From the NCBI RefSeq assembly GCF_002803845.1, contig NZ_CP024985.1:1302001-1366000 (forward strand): 64,000 bases of DNA. The letters run 5' to 3'. This document shows positions 1-7,192 of this stretch, one piece after another. A program made the translations under genes and the position numbers. This DNA comes from Streptomyces lavendulae subsp. lavendulae. GTDB lineage: Bacteria > Actinomycetota > Actinomycetes > Streptomycetales > Streptomycetaceae. The first letter of the stretch is position 1, and every line of letters begins with the position of its first letter. Under the pieces are notes generated by a model. It searched no databases, had not been told where the DNA came from, and saw only the letters and a list, made by a program, of their open reading frames with translations.

Positions 1-168
1 TTGAGAGCAGAGTGCGGCCCCGGGCACATCCAGAGCGCGCTGTCATACCCACGTGCGAGGGTTGCCAACGGCCTTGCCCACAAAGTCACCTGGGAGAGCA
101 GGCTGTGGATATGCGTCAACGATTCGCCAACGGGGGTGGTGATCGGACGCATGGGGCAGACATGTTGA
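1..168 (+). CDS. possible C-terminal fragment of an unidentified protein
   Basis: The frame is open from the first base of the window to a TGA at 166-168 and has GC-rich third positions, so it may be the end of a gene that starts upstream of the window. About 55 residues are visible. They contain no motif I recognise. No function is offered, and the frame could also be chance in high-GC DNA. Confidence 0.25.
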   Translation: MRAECGPGHIQSALSYPRARVANGLAHKVTWESRLWICVNDSPTGVVIGRMGQTC

Positions 169-225
169 TCACGCGTGCGTAGGCAACCACCACGAGCCAG
201 GCACCCTGGGGGGAATGTGGCAGAC

Positions 226-1470
226 GTGAACGTCGACAGGCTTCGCGGGAGGGATCTCGCAGAGTACATCGTGACGACCTACGGCTTCTCGGTCTACCCC
301 GTGCAATCAGACGGGACGCCGCTGCAGAACTGTGAGACGTGTCGTTCCAGAAGCGTGCGGTACAGATCCGGTTCGTTGTCATGCACGGCCTGTGTCCAGG
401 GGTTTGGGGAGGAGGCTCCTGAGCCGGTCAAGCACTTTGTGTCGGCTGAGACGATGTGGTGTCACGGCTCCCACTCGGCCACGGCCAGGCCGGACAGGGT
501 CAAGGACTTCTGGCCCACCGACGCGCCCCCGGCGGTCGCCCTTGCTCCCTCCGGGCTGCGAGTTGTCAGAGTGTCGCCGCAGATGGAGGAGCGGGACTTG
601 TCCGAGATCATCGACTACGCAGACATGGAAAGGACTCTGGTCCTGGGACACCCTGACGGGACAAGATCCATGATCTACATGGGGTACGGTCCAGCGACGA
701 CCCCGGGACCGACCGCGTCCTACTTACAGCTGATGCACACCTGTTCGGCATTCTTATGGGATGGAAGGGTCGTCGCCGACTATCCCGTCTCGCACATGCG
801 AAAGAGCATCTACGGGTCCCTGCAAGAGTGCGACAGTCTTCTCGGTCCGTGTAGCTGTTCTGTCGACTACGACGATAGGAATCAGTACCGGTACAGCTGG
901 CAGCACTGCCCCCAGTCGCCGGACACCCATCCAGGGATCACAAACTGCCGAGGCGGCGCCCAGGTGACGGACGATGTTCCTCGATTCGAGCTAGAGGCCG
1001 ACCTGGTCAACTGGCTCGTCAGACAGCTCTCCCCTTACTTCATAGTTCAGCGCCAGGTCTCAGGTAAGTCCATTCACGGGAAAACCGTCCGCCTGGACCT
1101 TCTCCTGACTCCACGCGATACGACGGGCTGGAAGAAGACCGATGTGGTCTTCGGGCTGGAGGTGAAGCAGCCAAGCAGTGACCCGGCGAAGCTGATAGCC
1201 CAGGCCATCGACTACTCAAACTCGACCTGGACCGGGCATGGGCGAATCCCGATCCTGATGTACCCACTCGCATCCAAGTTCCGGAACGAACCGAGCTTCA
1301 TGCACTTTCTACGGACCCTGGCCGCGGAGTTCATGGTTGGGGAGCTGTCGCGTGACAACGCGTTGGGCTGGACCATCACCATGGGAGGCGCTCCCGTCTG
1401 GCACGCCTCAAGGGGGCCGGCGGGCGTGGGCAGGACCAGCCTGTTCAAGGTGAGGGACGGGCACCGATGA
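226..1470 (+). CDS. PD-(D/E)XK nuclease-like protein with an N-terminal Cys4 motif
   Basis: A protein of about 414 residues. Near the N-terminus a CxxC...CxxC pattern (CETC, then CTAC) looks like a small zinc-binding module. The C-terminal third reads RLDLLLTP, a gap, then GLEVKQP, which is the D...ExK spacing of PD-(D/E)XK nucleases. The middle has further Cys-rich stretches and no recognised fold. GTG 226 is chosen because a G-rich stretch at 208-213 lies about 12 nt upstream; GTG 217 or GTG 175 in the same frame are alternatives. It lies at the edge of an apparent defence island, which fits a restriction-type role. The nuclease fold is inferred from the motif only, and no family name can be given. 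Confidence 0.6.
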   Translation: MNVDRLRGRDLAEYIVTTYGFSVYPVQSDGTPLQNCETCRSRSVRYRSGSLSCTACVQGFGEEAPEPVKHFVSAETMWCHGSHSATARPDRVKDFWPTDAPPAVALAPSGLRVVRVSPQMEERDLSEIIDYADMERTLVLGHPDGTRSMIYMGYGPATTPGPTASYLQLMHTCSAFLWDGRVVADYPVSHMRKSIYGSLQECDSLLGPCSCSVDYDDRNQYRYSWQHCPQSPDTHPGITNCRGGAQVTDDVPRFELEADLVNWLVRQLSPYFIVQRQVSGKSIHGKTVRLDLLLTPRDTTGWKKTDVVFGLEVKQPSSDPAKLIAQAIDYSNSTWTGHGRIPILMYPLASKFRNEPSFMHFLRTLAAEFMVGELSRDNALGWTITMGGAPVWHASRGPAGVGRTSLFKVRDGHR

Positions 1471-1766
1471 GGTCGAGCACGGCTCACCAATTATGAGAAG
1501 AGGCCCGCGGCGCTCAATCTCGGCGCGCGTCGGTCCACTCGGCCGGGAGATGCTGACCTTGATCGACTTGAGTTCGGCCACTGCCCCTGTCAAGGAAGGT
1601 TCGACCGCAGACGACATGGCCGAAGCCGGGCCGTAGTCCCTGGCGTGACCACACCTTGCCGGTCTCCCCGGAGCAACGCTGTGAGGAAATCAGCAGACAG
1701 GAAGTGAAACTACTGTGACCATGACATACGGAGGGCTGCCGAGCGACCTACGATGGAGATAACCAG
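1471..1766. other. intergenic, no feature recognised
   Basis: Short frames exist on both strands, for example a 69-codon minus frame ending at 1408, but none has a ribosome site or recognisable content. The start of the next gene at 1767 is preceded by GGAG about 10 nt upstream. Confidence 0.4.
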
Positions 1767-2840
1767 ATGGCAGAGGAGCAATTTCCGGATTTCCATGTGT
1801 CTACTCCCTCTGTCTATCTGGACCAATGGGTGTGGATCCGCTTGGCGCGCGCCGCAAATGGCTCGCCACGGGAAGAATCTGACCTCGATGTTCTGGCCGC
1901 GGTAAGGAGGGCCAGTGCCGCCGGCATCGTCTTCCCGCTGTCCCTCACGCACTACTTCGAAACCAGCAAGATCACCGATCCCCGCCAGAGGTTCGATCTT
2001 GCCCGCGTCATGGCGTCGGTATCACGCTACCGGACCCTGCGATCGCGACAGGTCTTGATCCGACACCAGGTTCTACATGCAATGCACGAGTGCTTCGGCA
2101 GGCCCACCTTCCGCCCACGGCGACCGCAGGTACTTGGGACCGGCGTCATGTGGGCCGCGACGGGCGAGCACGGTGCGTTCGCACTCTACGGGCGGGTCGG
2201 AAATGTCGACGTTGACACAGTCCCCGAGTTGCGGTCTTGGCTAGGCCATGTAAATCAGTATGCCGAATTCCAGATGCTCGCTGGGCCCCGGGACGAGGAG
2301 ATAGCGGACCTCCGCAGTAGATACGGCTATCAGCCTGAGGCTGCATTGCAGGCTACGCACAGCAGGCTTGAATGGGAGGAGCTCTACTCCCAGATTTTGG
2401 CTGACGAGCCCATAAGCCGCCAGGAGCTACGTGTTCGCATCCAGGCACGCGAGATGGCGCACGAGCATTTCAATTTGCTGATAGAACTCCTTACGGAGTA
2501 CCGACTCGACCTCCATCGCGCCATCGGCCTCGATCCCGCCAAACCGAGGTCCGGCCGCCAGCGGATGGTGAGGTTCGCCGATCGTATACCGTCTGTGCGG
2601 ATCGCAGTCGACCTGAAGACCGAGCTCTTTCGCAATCCGACCAGAGCTTGGAAGATGAGCGCCTTGCACGACATCGATGCACTGAGCGAGGCACTTCCCT
2701 ACTGTCACGTCGTCGTGCCCGACGCCGACATGGCCGATCTACTCTCTCGCTCGAAGGCCGGTCAACGGAGCGGCACTCGAATCGTCAAGAGACTCCAAGC
2801 ACTCCCTGCCGAATTGACCGCACTCCGGGAACGCTTCTAG
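1767..2840 (+). CDS. PIN-like nuclease-family protein (first of a convergent pair)
   Basis: A 357-residue protein. The N-terminus carries VYLDQWVW, the acidic start of a PIN-like fold, followed about 50 residues later by a YFETSK element. The C-terminal end has DIDALSEALPYC and then VVPDADMADLL, where the remaining acidic residues of a PIN-type active site would sit. The gene to the right (2837-4177, opposite strand) has the same three elements in the same order, so the two look like divergent paralogs. The ATG follows a GGAG site about 10 nt upstream. Codon use is less GC-extreme than in the core genes, which fits transfer. An RNase or DNase role is inferred from the fold, not shown. Confidence 0.6.
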   Translation: MAEEQFPDFHVSTPSVYLDQWVWIRLARAANGSPREESDLDVLAAVRRASAAGIVFPLSLTHYFETSKITDPRQRFDLARVMASVSRYRTLRSRQVLIRHQVLHAMHECFGRPTFRPRRPQVLGTGVMWAATGEHGAFALYGRVGNVDVDTVPELRSWLGHVNQYAEFQMLAGPRDEEIADLRSRYGYQPEAALQATHSRLEWEELYSQILADEPISRQELRVRIQAREMAHEHFNLLIELLTEYRLDLHRAIGLDPAKPRSGRQRMVRFADRIPSVRIAVDLKTELFRNPTRAWKMSALHDIDALSEALPYCHVVVPDADMADLLSRSKAGQRSGTRIVKRLQALPAELTALRERF

Positions 2841-4177
2841 GAGTCCGATACCACTTCGAGTGCGACCGAAATGGCAGCGACAGCCTGGGGCAGGCTTCGA
2901 AAGACCTGAGTCCGCCTCCCCAGGCGTTTGATTCCGCGCGCCAAGGGCTCGCGCATCTGCCGCTCGCACACGACAAAGTCCGCGTAGCCGGCCGCGCACG
3001 AGAGGTACACCATGTCGATCACGTCGTTCGGCTTCCACGTGGTCCCCTGGTTGAGATGGCGCTCGTGCAACATCTCCCGAAAGAGACCCAAGGAGGGGAG
3101 GCTACCGAGCTCTTGAACAGACTGAGAGTCGCTCGCCCAATCCTTCAGTTGGCCCGCCGTCCATCCAGCGGTGTAGGACTCCTCAGCCACCTCCCGCTGC
3201 AGGTCCTGGAGGAGCCAGACATCGATCGACTTGCGCTTCTTCTGAGAATCGCTGCCCTGGCCATCCAGCCAGTCACTGAACCGCTGGTTGGCCTGAGTCC
3301 ACCCGGTTTCCGGGCCCCGCTCGCCACCGACCGAGTCCAGCATGACATCGATGAGCGCCGTCGCTGAAACGAGCGCCTCATGTTGGAATGCCTCCTCCGA
3401 AGGAAAATCCGCTGGAGGACAAGGCGGCACAACCCCCCGCGCTGCGGAATGGATCACGTTCGGCGCGAGCGTGATGGCCGTCGGCAATTCAGCCCCGGGC
3501 TTCACTCTGTTTCGGAACATCCAGCGAAGCTCGTCCCGTCTGACCTGGAGTGGGTCCCGCAACTGCCAACCTCTGCTGAGCTGGAGAACGGCGAGGCCCA
3601 GACGATGCCGCCCCTCAGCGTTGGACCACTTTGTCGTCTCGTAGTAGTGGCCCGCCGAGGCAGGGAGGATGACCCTTCCCTGTTCCACCCATTCCACGAG
3701 CCGGCTTGCTGCTTCCCGATCGGCTCGCGCTCCGGCGTCCCGCCCCTGGAGCACGTCGCTCACGGGGCGCCATTTGTTCTGGTCCAGGTAGACGACCAAC
3801 CTGCCGTTCAGCCGGCTCGCCGCGTCGTACCGTGGCAGCTCGAACAGGATGGCATCACCCTCACGCGTCTGAGCAAACAACCCTTCGAAGGTAGGCGGGT
3901 AGGCAATACGCGCAAGCATGCTGCTGGGCTCGAACACCGGGGATCGGAACGGGAACCGAGCCTCCTTGCCGTCGGACCTCGTGAGCACGGCGGCCGCGGC
4001 ATCGCGGTCCAGCGTGACCAGGACGACGCGCAGGTCGTCTCCACTCTCCATGGCCCAATGATGCAGGATGCACCTCAAAACAAGCTCCTGCTTGTCCGCT
4101 TCCTCCAACTGCCCAGGTCGCAAACGATTCGAGTTCGTGCCCGAGCCTCGTCCTGCCCTCGGCGAAGGGTTCTCCAT
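2837..4177 (-). CDS. PIN-like nuclease-family protein (second of a convergent pair)
   Basis: About 446 residues from ATG 4177. A VYLDQNKW motif in the middle, a HYYETTKW element after it, and DVIDMVYLSC followed by ADFVVCERQM near the end match the layout of the PIN-like protein on the other strand. An extra N-terminal region of about 125 residues precedes the PIN-like part. The frame stays open up to GTG 4366, but residues upstream of 4177 read as a leftover of a GlxA-type regulator, so the longer start is not preferred; no clear ribosome site marks 4177 either. Its TAG stop shares the palindrome CTAG (2837-2840) with the stop of the converging gene. Confidence 0.55.
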   Translation of the reverse strand: MENPSPRAGRGSGTNSNRLRPGQLEEADKQELVLRCILHHWAMESGDDLRVVLVTLDRDAAAAVLTRSDGKEARFPFRSPVFEPSSMLARIAYPPTFEGLFAQTREGDAILFELPRYDAASRLNGRLVVYLDQNKWRPVSDVLQGRDAGARADREAASRLVEWVEQGRVILPASAGHYYETTKWSNAEGRHRLGLAVLQLSRGWQLRDPLQVRRDELRWMFRNRVKPGAELPTAITLAPNVIHSAARGVVPPCPPADFPSEEAFQHEALVSATALIDVMLDSVGGERGPETGWTQANQRFSDWLDGQGSDSQKKRKSIDVWLLQDLQREVAEESYTAGWTAGQLKDWASDSQSVQELGSLPSLGLFREMLHERHLNQGTTWKPNDVIDMVYLSCAAGYADFVVCERQMREPLARGIKRLGRRTQVFRSLPQAVAAISVALEVVSDS

Positions 4178-4245
4178 GGGCGGCGAGGCGGAGGCCGATC
4201 GCGGTGACAGGCGGGTTGACAGCGCGGGCGGGGCCACCAGGAGAT

Positions 4246-4515
4246 TCGCCCCGGCCCCGTGGCCGAGCGTGCTGAACTGCGCCTCGCTGTCGGCTCTCCG
4301 CAGGAAGACAACCATGTAGCGCGCGATCGTCAAGGCCGCCGCCTCTCTGCCCACGTCTTCTTCCACCGGGGCAGGGACGAGATCGATGCCGGCGGTCAGG
4401 TCTGCGGAGGTTTACACCGAACCGTCTCGGGTGAAGATCGAGTCCGGTTCGACAACGATGTCGGCGTACCGCTGCGCCAGCTCCTCCGCGCTGTTCGAAT
4501 GCGAAGGTCACGTAG
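4246..4515 (-). pseudogene. remnant of a GlxA-family (DJ-1/PfpI plus AraC HTH) regulator
   Basis: Translating this strand gives SAEELAQRYADIVVEPDSIF, then TRDGSV, a TAA stop near 4410, then TSADLTAGIDL, VEEDVGREAA and ARYMVVFLRR. This is the conserved stretch between the DJ-1/PfpI domain and the AraC helix-turn-helix in GlxA-family regulators, where VWTSAGVTAGIDL is usual; the stop replaces the Trp. Neither the start of the DJ-1 domain nor the HTH is present. The fragment runs into the open frame of the PIN-like gene and abuts a Nudix remnant on the other strand. Recognition is from memory of the family and is fairly firm. Confidence 0.65.
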
Positions 4516-4521
4516 GGGAAG

Positions 4522-4790
4522 GTGTCCGTCTACGTCGTGTGCGGCGGACAGCTTTTGCTGTTCCGCCAGACTGAACTACTCCTGTGAGGAAGGCGGAATC
4601 CTGGTCCCCGCGGGCAGCATCCGCCCGGGGTGAAACCCCGGGCGGATGCTGCTCCACACGAAGCTCGCGAGGAGACGGGCCTGAACTTCAAGATCGTCTG
4701 CAAGCTCGGCGAGACCGACTACGACACCAGCCCGTACCGGTTCGAGATCCAACACGGTCATGCCCGGCGCCATCGGCCTAGGAGCAACGA
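4522..4790 (+). pseudogene. decayed Nudix hydrolase gene
   Basis: Starting at GTG 4522 the frame reads SVYVVCGGQLLLFRQTE and then meets a TGA. Further on, GILVPAGSIRPG is followed by a one-base frame change at the G run near 4630. The next frame gives VKPRADAAPHEAREETGL, the A..REEtGL core of a Nudix box, then an FEIQHG segment. An intact Nudix gene would read GSIRPG-VKP...EAREETGL continuously, so one base seems lost. With a stop codon and a frameshift it cannot make the enzyme. Confidence 0.6.
4614..4652. repeat. perfect 17-bp inverted repeat with a 5-nt loop
   Basis: GCAGCATCCGCCCGGGG at 4614-4630, TGAAA, then its exact complement at 4636-4652. The hairpin sits exactly at the frameshift in the Nudix remnant, so it may have promoted the slippage, or it may act as a terminator. 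It has no U-run. Confidence 0.7.
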
Positions 4791-4882
4791 TCCTCAACAC
4801 GACTCTGGCGGCGTGACCGGACTCTGCCCGCGCCATTCACCCCTGTCAGGCAGTGGCAGCGGCGCGGGGTGGCCCGTATCAG

Positions 4883-7192
4883 CTACAAAGGCAGGAACGG
4901 ACTGGGCTTGCCGTGCCAGGAAATACGCAACGCGTCGCGGGCTCGGGTGGCGGCGACGAAGAGCTGGTTACGGCTCTTCCTGAGCTCGCGTTCGTACCGG
5001 GTGGGGTCGGTCTGCTCGTACTGCTCGACGAGGGCAGTGCGCGGAAGGATCCCGTCGCTCGCGCCAATGATCGCAAGTTTCTGGTATTCGAGCCCTTTGA
5101 ATCGGTGCATCGTGCCGATGTGAACCTCGCCGCTCCCCTGTGGGCCTTCCTTGGTGAGAGTAGCTGTGGTGATGCCGTGCTTCATCGCCAGGTCGGAGGC
5201 AACGCGGCCGGCCATCTCACCATCGGCGACACAGACGGCCATGGTGCCGCTCGGGTCGCGTACGGTGCCGTCCGCGCCAGGCTGGGTGATGGCCGCGCGC
5301 CACTGCTTGAGGGCTTCGGCGAGCTGGGCAATCTCGTCGGTCCAGTCGGCGCAGGCGATGAACTCGGGCACTGGGCCGTGCAGCAGGGAGTGATAGCCGT
5401 CGAGGGTGTCGGTGCCGTCGTCGAGGTCGTCGTAGGTTGCCCCGCTGACGACCTTGGCGGCCTGGTCGAGGATCTCCTGCGTGGTGCGGTAACTGAGCGT
5501 CAGCTTCGAGGCGCGGCCGCGGATCTGGACACCGACGGTGGAAAGGGTCACCTGCCGGTCGTAGATCCGCTGGTGGGTGTCGCTCGCGATGAAGAGATCG
5601 CCCTCGCCGGACGCGACCATGGCTCGCAGCATCTTCCAGTGGGCAGGGCTGAGGTCCTGGGCTTCGTCGACGACGATGTGCTGGTATCGGTGACGCACGT
5701 AGCGCATGGCGGAGCTGTTGTCGTCGAGGTGGACCAGATCGCCCCCGCCGATGTCCGCCTTACGCTCGGCCCGGATCTTGATCTTGTGGGCGCGCTCCAT
5801 CTCGTAGCGGGCCGCCCGTTCGGCAGCCTGGGCCCAGGTCTCCCGGCCCAGGCCGTTGAGACGCAGAGCGAACTGTTCGAGCAGCTTCCAAATGGCGGCA
5901 CGTTCAGGGCGACTCAGGGCGCGCCCCATACCGGCGCGGCGGGCCTTGAAGTAGTCCTGGCGGGTCGCGAGGGACTGGCCGAGGACGATCTGTTCCCATT
6001 CTTCGAAGAGGAACTCGGCCCCCCAGCGCTGCTCGTCGTGCTCGAAGAGGACTTCGCGCAGGACGTCCAAGGCCCCTTCCTCGCTGATAAGACTGCGCTG
6101 CGAGCCGGGCGCGGTGTTCTCGTTGAGGACGCTCTGCGCAAGCTGGTCGATGTGCTTGATGTCGACGCGGCCGAGCAGTACCGGATCCATGAGCGAGCTG
6201 AGCCTGGAGCGTAGGTCGGCGGTGAGGTTCTTGGTGTACGTGGTCAGCAGGATCGGCTTGTTGTGGCCAGGCGGCAGGGCGGCAGCGAGACGGGCGACGC
6301 GGTGCAGGGCGACGATGGTCTTGCCGGTCCCAGGGCCGCCGCTGACCCGGGCCGGGCCGCCGTAGTTCCGCTCGACGATCTTGCGCTGGGTGGGGTGGAG
6401 GTAGACCTTCCAGGCGCGGAAGTCGCCCTCGGCAAGAACGTTGCGGATATCGTCGTCGACCGTAGTGACCGCGGTACGCCTGAGGGCCGCCGCCATGTCG
6501 TCCTCGAAGCCCGGCTCGAGTTCAGTGGCAGCGGGCTGGGTGATCTCACGCTCGACCTCGTCCACCGACATGCCGGATCCGAGGCCGGTGAGTACCTCGG
6601 CGGTCAGGCGTGGAGCGCCGGCGATGAGCTGGTCGAGTTCCTCGTCGGTCGTGACGGTGAGGGCAAGGTCGATGAGCGCGTCGGTGACACCGAGCCGGCT
6701 CAGGTCAGCCGGGGTGCAGCCCACGAGGAGCGGTTCCTCGGCAACGGCGGGTTCTGGCGTCTCGACGGGTGCGGGCATGGGCTCTACCGCAACGGTCTGC
6801 TCGTCCGGAGCCGGAGTCAGCTGGAGTCCCGCACGCTGGAGGACGCTCTGACCGACCACGCCGAGGTCGACGAACTCGATCTCACCGGTGATCCGGTTGA
6901 TTGCGACGGTGAGTTCCTCGTAGACCTCCCTGCGGTGGCGGACAGCGACGATCAGCCACTGCGGGATGCCATCAGCGCCGACGCCGGCCCGGGCGAGAAG
7001 CGCCCGGTACGAGCGGTCGATCTTGGCGCGGAAGATCCGGCCGTCGCCCTTGAGGGGCTTGAGGTCGAGGCTGGGGTGGTCAGGGTCGAGACGGAACTGG
7101 TGACAGAAGTCGTAGAACTTCGTCTTGACCGACGACTCCATCTTGTAGAGCTCGTTCTCGGCCTTCTGGTAGAGGCTGAGGCGTGCGGTCAT
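4883..7192 (-). CDS. UvrD/Rep-type superfamily 1 helicase with an N-terminal RelE-like domain
   Basis: A 769-residue protein, last gene of the four-gene operon; its ATG overlaps the stop of the preceding gene by 4 bp (ATGA). Residues 1-100 resemble the RelE/ParE toxin fold (LDLKPLKGDGRIFRAKI, then SYRALLA). The ATPase part has Walker A GGPGTGKT (285-292), DEAQD (about 509-513), the LSYRTTQEI motif, TMHRFKGLEY (motif V) and VAATRARDAL (motif VI). RelE-like domains fused to UvrD helicases are known; the RelE part may bind RNA or the ribosome, or just be a structural module. Here it would supply a 3'-5' translocase to the adjacent restriction-like proteins. Helicase assignment is firm; the defence role is inferred from context. 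Confidence 0.85.
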   Translation of the reverse strand: MTARLSLYQKAENELYKMESSVKTKFYDFCHQFRLDPDHPSLDLKPLKGDGRIFRAKIDRSYRALLARAGVGADGIPQWLIVAVRHRREVYEELTVAINRITGEIEFVDLGVVGQSVLQRAGLQLTPAPDEQTVAVEPMPAPVETPEPAVAEEPLLVGCTPADLSRLGVTDALIDLALTVTTDEELDQLIAGAPRLTAEVLTGLGSGMSVDEVEREITQPAATELEPGFEDDMAAALRRTAVTTVDDDIRNVLAEGDFRAWKVYLHPTQRKIVERNYGGPARVSGGPGTGKTIVALHRVARLAAALPPGHNKPILLTTYTKNLTADLRSRLSSLMDPVLLGRVDIKHIDQLAQSVLNENTAPGSQRSLISEEGALDVLREVLFEHDEQRWGAEFLFEEWEQIVLGQSLATRQDYFKARRAGMGRALSRPERAAIWKLLEQFALRLNGLGRETWAQAAERAARYEMERAHKIKIRAERKADIGGGDLVHLDDNSSAMRYVRHRYQHIVVDEAQDLSPAHWKMLRAMVASGEGDLFIASDTHQRIYDRQVTLSTVGVQIRGRASKLTLSYRTTQEILDQAAKVVSGATYDDLDDGTDTLDGYHSLLHGPVPEFIACADWTDEIAQLAEALKQWRAAITQPGADGTVRDPSGTMAVCVADGEMAGRVASDLAMKHGITTATLTKEGPQGSGEVHIGTMHRFKGLEYQKLAIIGASDGILPRTALVEQYEQTDPTRYERELRKSRNQLFVAATRARDALRISWHGKPSPFLPL

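Noticed and set aside
1408..1617. Minus-strand 69-codon frame
   Set aside because: No ribosome site and no recognisable motif; partly antisense to the nuclease-like gene.
4367..4882. A short minus-strand frame (4576-4836) as a gene
   Set aside because: It is antisense to the Nudix remnant, which has recognisable family motifs.
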